From assembly GCA_011503125.2 (NCBI GenBank), contig WWBZ02000002.1:1-64000 (forward strand): DNA of 64,000 bases. The letters run 5' to 3'. This DNA is from Botryosphaeria dothidea. Lineage: Eukaryota; Ascomycota; Dothideomycetes; Botryosphaeriales; Botryosphaeriaceae. Positions 31,912 through 44,600 of the stretch are shown here, piece by piece (position 1 is the first letter of the stretch; every line of letters begins with the position of its first letter). The position numbers were made by a program, and so were the translations under genes. The notes under the pieces were generated by a model. That model did not search any database and had not been told where the DNA came from. It was given only the letters and a program-made list of their open reading frames with translations.

Positions 31912-33337
31912 ATGAAGTTCCTTGTCACTTCCAACTTGCTGGCTCTGAGCCTCCTCGCCGCTCCCAGCAGCGCCCTGCCGCACGGCAACGCTCTCGAGAA
32001 GCGCTTCGTGGTATGTCCAATTTGCGAACAGGACTGTAGGTGTGATTCTAACTTGTCCATAGGACTCGGCGAACAAGGCAGCTCCATCGCTGTTGCAGAG
32101 GGATTCTTTCGTACGTCGTCAGAATGGTACTTCCTCGAACGCGTTTCAGGGGTTTCCCCGGGCCGTGGTCGTAGAAAGGACTCCCCAGAATGGTGTGGAT
32201 AGCAGTTCCAACGTTGTTCAGGATATTCCCATCGAAAACGGCCTTGAGGCCAACCGACAAGCTCTTCGTGCCCGGTACCCCCAGGCGGCCGCGGCTCAGA
32301 ATGGTACTGGTGCTGATGCGGCCGCTGCTGTAGCCACCCCTGCCGCTGCTACTCCTGCTGCTGCTGCCGCCGCAACTCCGGCCGCAGCCGCTGATGCAGG
32401 AGCTGCTGGAGCCGCTGGAGCCGATGCTGCGGCTGGTGGTGCCGATGCTGCTGCCGGTGCTGATTCTCAGGCTGGTGCGGGTGGTGGTCTCGGAGACCTT
32501 CTCGGAGGGCTGGGCGGAGATGCCAACGCTAATGCCGCTGGAGATTCAAATGGCGGTGGACTCGGTGATCTTCTCGGCGGCCTGGGAGGCAATGCGGCCG
32601 GCGGAAATGGTGGCGGCCTGGGAGACCTCCTGGGTAATCTTGGACTGAAGAAGCGCTTCCCCGAGCCGCAACGCGGAGGCCGTAGAGGCGGAGGTGGCCG
32701 AGGCGGTCAGAATGGTGGAGCAGGAAGAGGAGGTAATGCTGGTAATGCTGGCAATGCAGGAAATGCCGGCAACAATGCGAATGCTGGCAACAACCAGGCA
32801 AACCAGGGCAACAACCAGAATGCCAACCAAAACGCAAACCAGAACGCGAATAACCAGAACGCAAACCAGAATGGCAACGCAGCAAACAACAATAACAACA
32901 ACGGTGCAGCTGCAGCTGCAGGTGGAGCTGGTGTTGCAGCCGCCGGGGCTGGTGCTGCGGCGGCTGGCAACGCAACGGCCAACGCTAACCAAGCCCGGTC
33001 CGCGGCTTCTGCGGCGAGTAACTCGACGGCGAATGCAAATCAGGCCCGGTCCCCGGCTTCTGCGGCGAGCAACTCAACGGCCAACGCGAATGAAGCCCGG
33101 TCCCCTGGTCCGAATGCTCTCTGCGCGCGCTCCCTGAAGCTCTTTGAGCGCAACCCCACGAGGGACACTACTGCGGCGGCGGCGATTAACTGCGCTCGTG
33201 CGATTCCTGCTTCCTCCTCGGAGAGCATTGTCGATGTCCTGAAGAGAGATGTTATGATGATGAACATCCGCGAGAGTATGATGGAGAAGCGTGAGAGCGG
33301 TTCCGGAAGAGTAGCGCCTATTGACGGTATGGCCTAA
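31912..33337 (+). CDS. Secreted Ala/Gly/Asn-rich repeat protein with Kex2-type sites
   Basis: Exons 31912-32010 and 32063-33337 (52-nt intron with TTCTAAC branch site) give 457 residues. A signal peptide (MKFLVTSNLLALSLLAAPSSA) is followed by a dibasic KR at 30-31, typical of a Kex2-cleaved propeptide. The mature part contains an Ala-rich block and three GGGLGDLLGxLG repeats (about 173-227) ended by KKR. Then come a Gly/Arg and Asn/Ala/Gln-rich block, three 17-residue repeats around TANANQARSPASAASNS, and a tail with further dibasic KR sites and two cysteines. Its sequence fits a cell-wall or extracellular low-complexity protein. It could also be a precursor processed into peptides, given the Kex2-like sites and the neighbouring UstYa-like gene, but no clear core peptide is seen. 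Confidence 0.82.
32969..33112 (+). repeat. 51-bp in-frame tandem repeat, about 2.8 units
   Basis: Units at 32969-33019, 33020-33070 and 33071-33112 encode N(A/S)TANAN(Q/E)ARS(A/P)... repeats of the secreted protein. Unit length is a multiple of three, so copy-number changes would keep the frame. Confidence 0.85.
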
Positions 33338-34616
33338 AATGGCTATCCACAGTGCCTCGGGCTCAGAGCCCAGCTTGCGGTGGCTGAATGGCCATTCCTC
33401 TGAAACTGGGTAAAACTGGCAGTTGATCCAATCGGAACAGCACATGTTTGGAGACGGAAGCTCGCCGTTCTAAATCGATCTTGGTGAGCAGACGATTGAT
33501 GTTGTTGTTGTAACGGCCGTGGCAAGGAAAGGCGGGCGTTAGGGAAGCCCGGACAGTCTTTACATCTTGAAGATTCTGTATTGTAACTGCAGATTGGTGA
33601 AATGAAAGAAATGTTTAGTTCTAATAAGGGTAATGAAAGACACCTTAGAGACAATCGTAAGATGAAATAAATTGAGTACGCAAAATGGAGTTCACCTATG
33701 TTGCTGTGATGTGGATGTGGTCCTTTTCCTTATCGGGCTTTGCATCTGAACCAATAAGTACGTCCGCCACAGGCCGGGTAGATTGTATACCTGTCCGAGA
33801 AGGCGTACAGAGGGAGGCTGCGGCCGTCGGTCAACACCCAGTGCAAAGATTATATCGAGACTCCCATGGGGAGTTGAAGCATTCATCTGGACACAAGTGT
33901 TTTATGGTGACAAAGTTATTCGGATGGATGCCTCGACTCCTATGGTAGTTCTGAGGTGGTATCTGCAAGGTTCGGTTGGGAGCCTCTGATTTCTTTCTGA
34001 GAGCAGTCGGGTTCTGAGTCAGCGATATTTCCGATCTCGGACTTGAGGCCTGGGAATGTTCGTCTGGTCCAGAAAGTAGCGGGTCCTAGCGCCCTTGAGG
34101 TTTGTTCAAGGGCAGCTCGATTGAGTCGATTCCGAGCTGATGTTGTAGGGAACACGAAGAACGAGCATGGCCAACACAGATGAGATGCTCTCGCCTGGAT
34201 TAAGGGACTGATGATCACGTGAGTGACGCACAGCTGTCAGATGTCAGTGTCGAGGGAATGACAGCGGCAGCGAACCAGAGGCAGACGAATAATCCGGGGT
34301 CAGCGGATGGAGGGTGGTCGGGACAGGCAGGCTGCAGAGCCGTGCGGGCGGTGATGGCCACGCTTATTTTTCGGAAGGGAAGCGGCCAGGCTGAGCGCGC
34401 CAAGCAAAGGGTGCTCCGTGCAGTGGTCGTGCTATCGGAGCCGCGGCGGCAACCTTCAGTCTCCTTCGTCACCACATCACACCCGCCCCAGTGAGAGTGG
34501 CCACCTCCCTCACTCGTCCTTCCCCCATCACTACCACCTCTCCCGTTACAGTATATCCTCATCTGCCACTGTCTTTCTTTTTATTTCGCGGCATCGGCCG
34601 CCGCGCCCCATAAATC
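33338..34616. other. Intergenic region
   Basis: 1,279 bp between the secreted-protein gene and YME1 (both plus). It contains the 3' UTR of the former and the promoter of the latter; the last 200 bp are C/T-rich. No gene supported. Confidence 0.55.
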
Positions 34617-37266
34617 ATGGCTTTCCATGCTCCGGTCAGCTTGCAGGTGCGCCTACACCCTCTTTTGCAACCACTGCGTGTTTGCAGAAATGTACTGATT
34701 CCTCCGAAATAGAGCATTGTCTCTGCTGCGACCGAAGCCTGGCCATCAATGACTACTGCTGCGCAAACTGCCTTTCCACTCATCGCCCGTCGCGCGACGT
34801 CCTCGGAATCTGCCCAAGCCCGCCAGTCACAACCCGCCGGACACCAAGCGCCGGTGGCGAACGTACGCTGCATGAGAAGTCCAGAGGGTTCTGTTGCTGA
34901 TGAAACCCAGGCTGCGATACCGCAATGTCTTACCTCTGCTCCGCTCTCTGCTCTCCGCTTTCGCCCGTCGCCAGAAGTGCTCGGGACTCCACCAACTACG
35001 ACTGGCATATTCTCTCAAGGTGCGTAAATGGATAGACATGTGGTAGATAATAGGCAGTCTCACAGCTTGCTAACATGTAACAGTACCAACTAGCAGTCTT
35101 CGACGCTTCAGTCCTCTGTCTCGTGCTTTCACTTCGGCTCAAAATGCTTCTCGGCAATACTCTACTTTAACACGGCTCGCTCCTTTCAAGTTAAATCCGG
35201 TTATACGGCCTGGAAATGTCGGCTTGACTCAGCAACGCAACATTTTCGGCGGTAACACTTCACGGAATCTCCTAGCTCACATGGAACAAACGGCGAATAA
35301 CAATCCCCAGAGTGCCAGCGCTCAGAACGCCTTCTATGCTGCTCTCCTCCGCGCCAATCTTCCGCAAATTGTTGTAGAGCGCTACGAGTCAGGAAGGTAC
35401 GCAACGAATGCAGCCTGCGATGCGCTATACACACGGGCTCTGGAACGGCTGGGCCAATCGGAGAAGGTATCGGACATCCAAGGAAACAACACCAACCCAG
35501 CCGGTCAGAGTTCTGGTCTCGGAATGGATCAGATTACGGCCATCGGCCAAGCAGTTGGTGCTCGTGTCCGCGGTGGCAACATAGCGACTGCCCGTACCGG
35601 CTCCGGCGAAAGAGCCAGCCCGCTTTACGTTGTTGTCGAGGAGTCCACCGGTGGTACTATCTTCAAATGGGTCAAATTCTTCTTCTGGTTCGGCCTTGTC
35701 ACCTACCTCTCCATGGTCTGCGTCACAATGTTCATCGAAGCAACTGGCATGCTGCAGAAGCGGGGTGCCAAGCAGGATATGGAAGCAAAGCCGGAGCTCC
35801 AGACTACTCGGTTCAGTGATGTCCACGGTTGCGAAGAGGCCAAGGAAGAACTACAAGAGCTTGTCGATTTCCTCAAGGCCCCCGATAAGTTCAATACCCT
35901 TGGTGGCAAGCTCCCTAAAGGTGTGCTCCTTGTGGGTCCTCCGGGTACTGGAAAGACTCTTCTGGCCCGCGCTGTCGCTGGAGAAGCTGGAGTACCGTTC
36001 TTCTACATGTCTGGCTCGGAATTCGACGAAGTCTATGTGGGCGTCGGAGCGAAGCGTGTTAGAGAACTCTTCGATGCTGCGAAGACTAAGGCGCCTGCTA
36101 TCGTTTTCGTTGACGAACTGGATGCTATCGGTGGGAAGCGCAATGACCGCGACCATGCCTATGTCAAGCAGACCCTCAACCAGCTTCTCACGGAACTCGA
36201 TGGGTTTGAGCAAAACTCAGGTGTCATTTTCATTGCTGCTACCAACTTCCCAGAACTCCTTGACAAGGCTCTTACCCGCCCAGGACGTTTTGATCGCAAT
36301 GTTGTCGTCCCTCTACCTGATGTCCGTGGCCGTGCTGCTATTCTGAAGCACCACATGCGGAATGTTCAGATCGGCACCGACGTGGACGCTGAGGTCATCG
36401 CTCGTGGTACTCCCGGTTTCAGTGGCGCAGAACTCGAGAACATCGTCAACCAGGCGGCAGTACATGCCTCAAAGAACAAACAAAAGCGCGTTTCCATGAT
36501 CGACTTTGAATGGGCTAAGGACAAGGTTCTTCTCGGAGCTGAACGTCGCTCTGCCGTCATTCAGCAAAAAGACAAGATTGCTACGGCCTACCACGAGGGC
36601 GGTCATGCACTCGTTGCTATGTTCACGAAGCACGCGGATCCTCTCTACAAGGCAACAATCATGCCGCGCGGTCACGCTCTTGGTATTACCTTCCAGCTGC
36701 CCGAAATGGACCGGGTCAGTCAAACGAAGCTGGAGTATCTTGCCCATATCGATGTATGCATGGGTGGTAAGGTCGCGGAAGAACTCATCTACGGACCGGA
36801 TCACGTCACCTCGGGCGCCTCCAGTGACATTCAAAAAGCCACTGCTATTGCCTACTCGATGGTGACCCAAATGGGTATGAGTGATGAGCTAGGCAATATT
36901 GATCTGTACAGCAATTTCTCTCGCCTGTCTTCGGAAACGAAGAACAAGATCGAAGACGAAGTGCGCAAGATCCTTGACGCATCACGAGAAAGGGCGAAGA
37001 AGCTTCTCACTGAGAAACGTGAGGAGCTTGACAGGCTAGCAGGGGCATTGGTTGAGTTTGAGAGCCTGACCAAGGAAGAGATGGAGAAGGCTGTGAAGGG
37101 CGAGAAGATTGGAGACAAGCTCAAGGGCGAATTCCAATTACCAATCAAGCTCCCGGAAAACTTTCTCCCGCCGGCGATACCAGGAAGCGGTGACCAGTCT
37201 GGAAACTCGCCGTCACCGGCTCCAGGCTCCGGCATACCCGGTACCAATGGTATGGATGAGAGATGA
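34617..37266 (+). CDS. YME1: Mitochondrial i-AAA protease Yme1
   Basis: Exons 34617-34646, 34713-35019 and 35084-37266 (introns 66 and 64 nt) give 839 residues. It is an ATP-dependent zinc metalloprotease of the mitochondrial inner membrane with its active sites facing the intermembrane space. It degrades misassembled and short-lived inner-membrane proteins. Seen in the sequence: a long N-terminal targeting region rich in Arg, Ser and Ala, one membrane segment (about 308-332), Walker A GPPGTGKT (397-404), Walker B VFVDELDAI, the second region of homology with ATRPGRFDR-like LTRPGRFDR, and the zinc site HEGGH (616-620). A single membrane segment and the domain order fit Yme1 rather than the two-segment m-AAA proteases. 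Exon 1 encodes only ten residues and is the least certain part. Confidence 0.92.
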
Positions 37267-38404
37267 GGGGAAGCTGCAGAAAGATTGTGACGTCAAACTT
37301 GTACGAGAACGAGATAGGAAGGATGGGATGATGGGAACGGAGCCGCGGTCGTGCGGCTAATGCAAGGCGCGTGGCGTTTGCGGGTACAGGGGCTGTTGCG
37401 CCTCAACATGGATGATGGAATGCCCATCGCTCCCGGGGTAGCAGTGACAGTGAAGATGAAGAACGAGCGACCTTCACTGAGCATCGGTTTTCTTTAGCGT
37501 TTGCAGTGCTGCATTGGCATTCATTAGGATGTGGAGATAGCATAGCATCAAAACGTCAGTGTATAGACAACAAACGTCAGGCAATGCAGTGTTGTACCGT
37601 TGTGTTGTGTTATGCAGGCGGCCGTGGAGGATCTGCCGACAGACGATGGCGACGTATCTGCAAGCTCGGCGACGGCCGGGTGGAGAAAAGCATGCTGGCC
37701 TCCGAGAGTTCTCCCGACGCTGGGGGGCTGACGATGATGTGCATGCAGCGCACAGTCGCACAGAGAAGCAGCTGGAAGCGAAGCATCCGGGGAAAGCGTG
37801 GCTCGTGGCTTCTGGACGCCTGCAAAACCAAAAGCGCCCGCCCGCCAATGAAGTCACAAATGCCGCGTTCTTGTTGAGACGTCCTGCGCTCCTCACCAAC
37901 ACTTTCTCTGCCTGTCTGCCGCGTCTCCGCAGTGCAGTGCTCGGTCCACCGCGCTTCTCCAGCTCTCGCGCCTCGGTGTGCAAGGGCCTTTCCGGTCGAA
38001 CGCGCGCGTGTGCGTGCGTCGCATCCCGCCGTGGCGCCGCGATAGAAGAAAAAACACAGCACATGCTCGCCTGCCCGCTGTGGGGGGGTACCGTGATCCT
38101 ACATTATTTAAGCGTAACCCTCTATACCGCTTCGCGCCGCGCCGTAAATACTCCCTGCCCTCTTCTAGCGCTGTCCTCCGTGACATTCCTCTTCTCCCGC
38201 TCCGACGCGCGCACCTAGGCCACTCTCCGACCCTGGAATCACACAATCTCTCGCCACAACGCCCTCTACCCGGCGCCCGCTAACGAACCGCGTTCCCGTT
38301 GCCGTCGCCCAGGGTGCCCCAGATCCTCCTATATTACGTAGCTTTCCCCTGCACGAAACCACCGACCGAGCCCCTCGACACTGCTATCAAACACTGCCGG
38401 CACC
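37267..38404. other. Intergenic region
   Basis: 1,138 bp between YME1 and the acyltransferase gene (both plus). The last 250 bp are C-rich and likely promoter/5' UTR. Overlapping ORFs up to 219 codons on both strands have no recognisable content. Confidence 0.55.
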
Positions 38405-40913
38405 ATGCCGCAGGACAAGACGGCTTCGAGCCGCAAATCGGCCGCCCAAACGCTGGCGCCGATGAACAATTTTATCTACGACCTTCTGCTATGGACTTTC
38501 TCTATTCTTGTGGATCTCTTCTTCCGAGAAGTACACCCCCGGAGTTCGTGGAAGATCCCCCGGAACGGGCCAGTTATCTTCGTTGCTGCTCCCCATGCAA
38601 ACCAGGTATGTGTAACCAGGCAATCCGAAAATATGGTACACAAGGGAGTCCTGCAGATCTGACCTGGCACGCCAGTTCGTGGACCCTCTGATCCTCATGC
38701 GCGTCGTACGCATGGAAGCCGCCCGCCGCATCTGCTTCCTGATCGCCGAGAAATCGATGCGGAGAAAGTTTATCGGGTGGTTCGCACGCAACGTGGGTGC
38801 TCTGCCCGTTGGTAGAGCTATGGATAGCACGAGGCCCGGCGAGGGCTTGATATACCTCCCCGACCCCGTCAACGACCCCACCCTCGTCCGCGGAGTAGGA
38901 ACAAACTTTGAGGGCAACGACTTCCAGGTCGGAGGGCTCGTCGTGCTTCCGTCTGTGAACAATACGGCTGCGAGCTCGGAAATTTTGGAAATACATGGAC
39001 CGGAGGAGCTCCGCGTCAAGAAGCCGTTCAAAGGTGGGGTAGCTATCCGCCAGTTGACCGGCCGCGAAGATATCAGTGAGGATGGCAAGATTTTGAACGG
39101 CGATGGCAAGATCGGTCCGGCAGAGGGATTCCCAGGCATCAAGTTCAAGGTTGCACCGAAAGTAGACCAGAGCAAGGTGTACGATGCCGTGTTCGAGAAG
39201 CTCAACGAGGGTGGCTGCGTCGGTATCTTCCCTGAAGGTGGTAGCCATGACCGTCCGGAGCTCCTCCCTCTCAAAGGTAAATCAGAATTTCAGCCCTTCT
39301 CTGACGCTTTGATTACTGACTTTCTTGACAGCTGGTGTTGCAATCATGGCTCTTGGCGCTCTTGCTGCTAATCCGAACAGCGGCTTGAAGATTGTGCCTG
39401 TTGGTATGAACTATTTCCACGCCCACAAGTTCCGCTCCAGGGCCGTGATCGAGTTTGGAACGCCCGTCGAGGTTCCACAGGAGCTCATCGAGCTTTACAA
39501 GAAGGGCGAGCGTAGAGAAGCTGTTGGTCGACTTTTGGAGAATGTATACAATGCCCTTGTATCTGTTACGGTAACGGCACCGGATTATGACACTCTGATG
39601 GTACGTTTCGGCATGTGGTCACTTTTACATTCCATTCGGGGCTAACCTCTCCATAGCTGATTCAAGCTGTTCGTCGTCTTTACAATCCCAAGGGCAAGAA
39701 ACTTCCGCTGCCGATGGTGGTGGAACTCAACCGTAGGCTGGTGAAGGGCTACGAGAGATACAAAGATGACCCTCGTATCATTCACCTGAAGAAGTCGGTC
39801 CTCGCGTACAACAAGAAACTGATGATGCTGAACATTCGCGACCACCAGGTCGAGTATGCGAAGTTCTCCATCCACAAAGTTGTTTTCATGCTGCTCTACC
39901 GCGTCAGCAAACTGCTCTTGCTGTCTATCGGTGTGCTACCTGGACTTGTCCTATTCGCCCCAGTCTTTATCGCTGGAAAGCGCATTTCTATCAAGAAGTC
40001 GCAGGAAGCGCTGGCAGCTTCCACCGTCAAGATCCAGGCCAAGGACGTTATGGCGACTTGGAAGCTCCTCGTTTCGATGGCCCTCGCACCTATTCTGTAC
40101 AACTTCTACACGATCCTGCTCACGTACTGGACTTACCGCAATCGCATCCGGGGATACGTTCCGGAGTGGGTCCCTCTCTGGGCTGTTGTCATATTCGGTT
40201 ACATCTTCTTCCCGACCATTACGTATGCGGCTCTCCGTTTTGGTGAAGTCGGGATGGACATCGTGAAGTCACTGAGACCGCTCGCGTTGTCGCTGAACCC
40301 ATCGTCGAACAACACGCTGCACAAGCTAAGGGTGATGAGAGCAAACCTGGTGCGCGACCTCAACGATGTGATCAACGAACTGGGCCCGGAGATGTACCCG
40401 GACTTCGATCATGCCAGAATCGTCGCGGATCCTTTCCACGACGAGTCTCCAAAGCGCGAGCACTTCAAGCGGCGCGACAGCGAATACTCTGTCGAGTCGC
40501 TGCCTTCGTCGCCCAGCCAACCCAACGTCCAAGTCACAGACACGGGCATGGGCAGTGGACTGACAGCAGACGGACACTTGCCACGCAACGAGTCTTTCAA
40601 GAACCTCGGCAATATCGCGCTCTTCGCAACACGACCAACGACGCCGAGCAAGCCACGCTCGCGAACAAACTCGAGTGGCGGTCTGGCGGGCAGCGGGGGG
40701 TTCCCGCTCCAGGGGTTCAGCACGCTCGACAGCCAGGGTGGGTTCGAGGAGGTGAGCAAGAAGATCCGCGGGGCGCTGCGCGAGAGAGGGCAAAGGCGGA
40801 GAAGCAGCAACCCCAACAATGATTGGGAGATGGGCAGCGGCAGTGGGGCAACGACACCTGGCAGCGAAGTCAGCGGGTTCAGCGGGTTCACGGACAGCAA
40901 GAAGGGTCAGTGA
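38405..40913 (+). CDS. Glycerol-3-phosphate/DHAP O-acyltransferase (Sct1/Gpt2 type)
   Basis: Exons 38405-38605, 38676-39276, 39332-39600 and 39657-40913 (introns 70, 55 and 56 nt) give 775 residues. It should acylate glycerol-3-phosphate (and dihydroxyacetone phosphate) at sn-1, the first step of phospholipid and triacylglycerol synthesis, in the ER membrane. The HANQFVDP motif (from residue 64) is split by intron 1. FPEGGSHDRPELLPLK (252-267) is the acyltransferase substrate-binding motif, with an insert between the two motifs as in yeast Sct1/Gpt2. Hydrophobic segments follow at about 431-470, 495-520 and 532-556. The C-terminal 180 residues are Ser-rich and likely phosphorylated, as known for the yeast enzymes. 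Which of the two yeast paralogues it matches cannot be decided here. Confidence 0.9.
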
Positions 40914-41633
40914 GGGGGGGGCTTTGCATAAGTATTCAGCATGGTGTCTGGCGTTGGTTTCGCGGGTTGGTTGATACCAGGACTGTACATTAGTAGACTG
41001 GATAGAAAATATGGAGCGGGTGTCTCAGGCACGCATGGCCGGGCTCGAGCGCGCTAGAGGGCTGGCGCGCGCCGTTTCATGTCGGCGAGGCAGGGCAGAC
41101 CCGGGCACAGGTGAAGAAAGGCGCGCGCACATGTGAAGTGGGCGGAGGGCGCGGTGGTGTGGGAATGTGAGCTGCATGGGCAGGCTGCAGGCGCACCCAT
41201 CGGGAGGCGTGCGCGGCGCATGCACGATTCGGGGTTCGATGCTCGCAGTGGCACCTCTCCCACCACCGAGAGGCCTAGCTGATACCCACGGACCCGACAT
41301 CAATGACGCCGCATCCCGCGACCCGCGAGTGATATAACAGCGCTCGGACGCACGACTCGCTGTCCCATCTGCTCGCCGCTGCGCTGTCCCAGGCCCCAAA
41401 TTTCGCTTGCAACACCATCCTCCGCCAGCTCCAGCGCTGACGATGACTGCGTCTGACCCAGCGCCCCAGCCCCAGCTCAAGCCGCGCTGAGCGAAGTGCC
41501 ACCCGTCCAGGACCCGCCCGCGAAACGAGACAATTGCGCGGCACCGCCCTTGTCTTAGGCCGCCCGTCCAAGACCTCTCTGTTTCTGCGCACTCGTACAG
41601 GCTGCCCGAGCTCCGCAAGTCCTGCCACAAGGC
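40914..41633. other. Intergenic region
   Basis: 720 bp, GC-rich, between two plus-strand genes; promoter and 5' UTR of the gene at 41634. A minus-strand ORF here (266 codons) is rejected as a composition effect. Confidence 0.55.
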
Positions 41634-44600
41634 ATGGCGCCCTCCAACGTCTTCTCCTACCTGCGCCCCCACCACCGCCGCGCCAGCTCGCAGCCAAATT
41701 CCCCCGAGCCGCCGCTGTCCGCGTCCTCGCAAATATCCCCCACCAATCCCCAGCAGTTTCACGACATCTTCTCGCCCACCAGTGCGCCCCAACAGCACCA
41801 ACTGCCGCAGCCCCCGAACCCCCACCGCTTCCAGCTCGCCGATGCCAGCAGTTCAAACTCCAATTCTCCCGTCAGCCCGTTCCCGCCTGTCCTCCCGCCC
41901 ATACCCCGCGTCGCCAGCCGCAGTGAACCTCCGGCGCCGCAGAAGCAGGTGCCCCGGAATCAGCGACGGTCTGTGCCCCCACCGGCCACCAACACAATAC
42001 AAGAGCAAGGAAGACAACTGTCCACTCGAGGAGGTGATGCTTGGGTAGCGCAGCAAGGTAGTAGTGTTGGAAGTCAACAAGTGACGTCCCCGCCAGCGGA
42101 ACAGCCTAAGCCATCTCCGGACCCGGTACTTTCGCCGGATAGCTGGCGTGATACGGCAAGCAGAAGAATAAGCGCACCTACGGGTTTCCGGTCGAAGGGT
42201 CAGAGAGCGCCGGGCGCGGCCACGGCTGGCCAGAATGGTCCGCTGATAGACCAGGTGCCGTCATTTCCGCATGGTGACCCACCCGTACCGTCTTTCCAGT
42301 CGCCGTACATGATGAGCCAGTCCTCCTTGTCGTCCTCTGGCCTGTCGGAGAAGGTCTCCAACGCAAAACCAGCGACACCGGTCCAGCATGGAAAGAGTGG
42401 GAAGAGAGGGTTGAACTTGTTGAACCCTATGTCTCTACTGCTTCGGCGAAGGTCTGCCCAAGCTCTGCAACATCTTTCAGAAGAGAGTTTGGTCACTCAT
42501 CGCAACAATGTCGTCCCGGCTATGAAAATGGGAGATGATTTCGACCCCAGTATACGAGGCCATATTGTACATGACTTCAGCGCTCCAAAGCCTCGGCGAA
42601 CCGTGTCTTACGATCCGAGTGCCAGCACAAACACGCTTGGCCTCAGCGATACCGACACCAGACGTCAGTCCCGCCGTACTGACGACGAAAGTCCTTCCAA
42701 ACGTGATCGCTCTCACACTCCCGTTTTCAAGGAGAATTTCGATGACAATACCGAGGCGGACGACGAAAAGCGCAAGTCTGCAATCCGTGCAGAAACACTT
42801 GCAAACCACGACTTCCTTGCAAGAAACGGGGTGCCTGACTCCTCAGAACCAGAGCCTCCCGCACCGCCCTTTGGACGAATATCGGCAAGTGGCCCTCAGA
42901 TGACCCGCAAAGCAATACCACCGCCGCTCACACAAGTGCCGGTTCGGGAAGATGCATCTGGAGGGCTCGCAACGGTTCCAGAAGCAAGTCCGACTTCGCC
43001 GATTTCCACCGAGTCAAAACGATCAAGCACTGCTAAGACGCCTCCCAAGTCTCGTTCGAGAGCGACTTCTGGTGCAGATTCCGGGTTTCAGCCCGCAGGT
43101 CTCCCGGCGCATATGACCAGCAGAGCTTCCCGCTTTAGCTTCCAAATCGCAGGAGTCGACTCCGCGGCACAGGAGAAGCTGCTCGAAGAAAAGCATAGAC
43201 AAAAGGTTGCGGCAAGAGAGCAATCAGGCAGAGCAGAAGATGACTACGGAGATGAGGAAGATGACTTGTTCGATTACGACAATATAGACGAAGATATGTT
43301 CCCGGGTTTTGAAGAGGAGGTTCCTACCATAGGCGATTACGACGATGACTACAGAGATGATGGCTATGGAGGCTATGGAAGCTACAGCAACTCTGGGCCG
43401 GCGCCTGGTCTGGCATCATTCGATTTTAACACGTTGAACGGTAGGGTGCCATTCAGCAGCACATTGAGTCCAATCAGTGCTGGTGGAGAGTCGTCGTTGG
43501 CTACACCAAGAGATCCCTCCGGCAACGTTATTGGTTCGGCAATCACGGATGACCACCAGAAATTCGCACCTGCACCAAGCCCTCTGGGTGCACCTCCTGT
43601 AAATGGAAACCACCAAGATAGCCCTGAAGCCACAGGTCTTGGGCTTGTTGGGAGTGAGAGCCTCAGCAACGACCTCGCGCAGATGCACCTTAGCCCAGAT
43701 GTAGTACCTGAACGTCAGCAAACATTTTCGGACCAACCACAGAGAGATAACATTCTAGACGATGATGACGATCTTTACTTCGACGATGGCCTGATTGGAG
43801 AGCCGGACCCTCCGGAGGATGGCGAGACATTCGATGAATCCGTCTTTGACGACCCGAATCACCCGCTCTACGAACGACCAGCGCCAGCCATGCCGTCTCA
43901 ACGTTTCGTGGACGCCGGACAAGACTCCGACGATCTCGATCCGGAAGACGAACATGCCACTAAAAGTGGATTGGCACCGCATCCCTCTACGCGCGGCAAC
44001 AGACGCCCGTTTCAAGCTTCCAGCGACCCATTCGAGTTCAGCAGCCCTCAGGATTACTTCAGTGCCTTGGTTGAAGCTACACACAAGGCTGATGCGGATG
44101 GCCGATTTGTGCGGAAGAACAGTGTTGCTACTACGCACCAATCTCTGCACAGCAAGGACGAAGATGAGTCCGAGGAGCAGAACAGGAATACTGTTCGTGA
44201 TTCGCAGGACACAGCTCCGAGTCTTATCCCTGACTCGGGTCGGGTGAGCGGTGCTACCGAGATCTTCCCGCCCAATGCGCTGAATGACCTGGGAGACTTG
44301 GCCTTTGATCCAGATGCTTACGGAGACGACTACGGAGACGGATTCGACGATTACGACAGCGCTCTTGAGGACGATCCAATCATCGCTGCTGCAAATGCTG
44401 AGGCTCTAGCAAACGATTATGAAGGCGAATACGGCTCTGAGTTCGGTTTCTACGCTTCATCGAACGACAGTGCTGAAGCCGTCTATGGAGGCTACTTTGG
44501 TCCCCGAGATGTGCTTGGACGCAGTGTCAGTGGTCGCTATGCGGTCAGAGAACCGAACCTCACGCCTATCACGGAGCGCTCGGAATACAGTACCCGCAAT

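Noticed and set aside
32529..32992. Minus-strand Cys/Val-rich and Gln/His-rich ORFs
   Set aside because: Reverse complement of the Ala/Asn-rich repeats of the secreted protein; no start context or family features.
34688..34900. Cys-rich alternative frame (KCTDSSEIEHCLCC...) in YME1 exon 2
   Set aside because: It needs a different acceptor, ends after about 70 codons and would disconnect the targeting sequence; the in-phase splice gives a continuous mitochondrial protease.
37559..38218. 219-codon plus-strand ORF before the acyltransferase gene
   Set aside because: Lies in a GC-rich presumed promoter/5' UTR, with equally long ORFs in other frames; no features of a real protein.
41025..41825. 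266-codon minus-strand ORF upstream of the large acidic protein
   Set aside because: GC-rich promoter region; composition is Arg/Gly/Ala/Trp-rich with no motif, and it overlaps the start of a well-supported gene.
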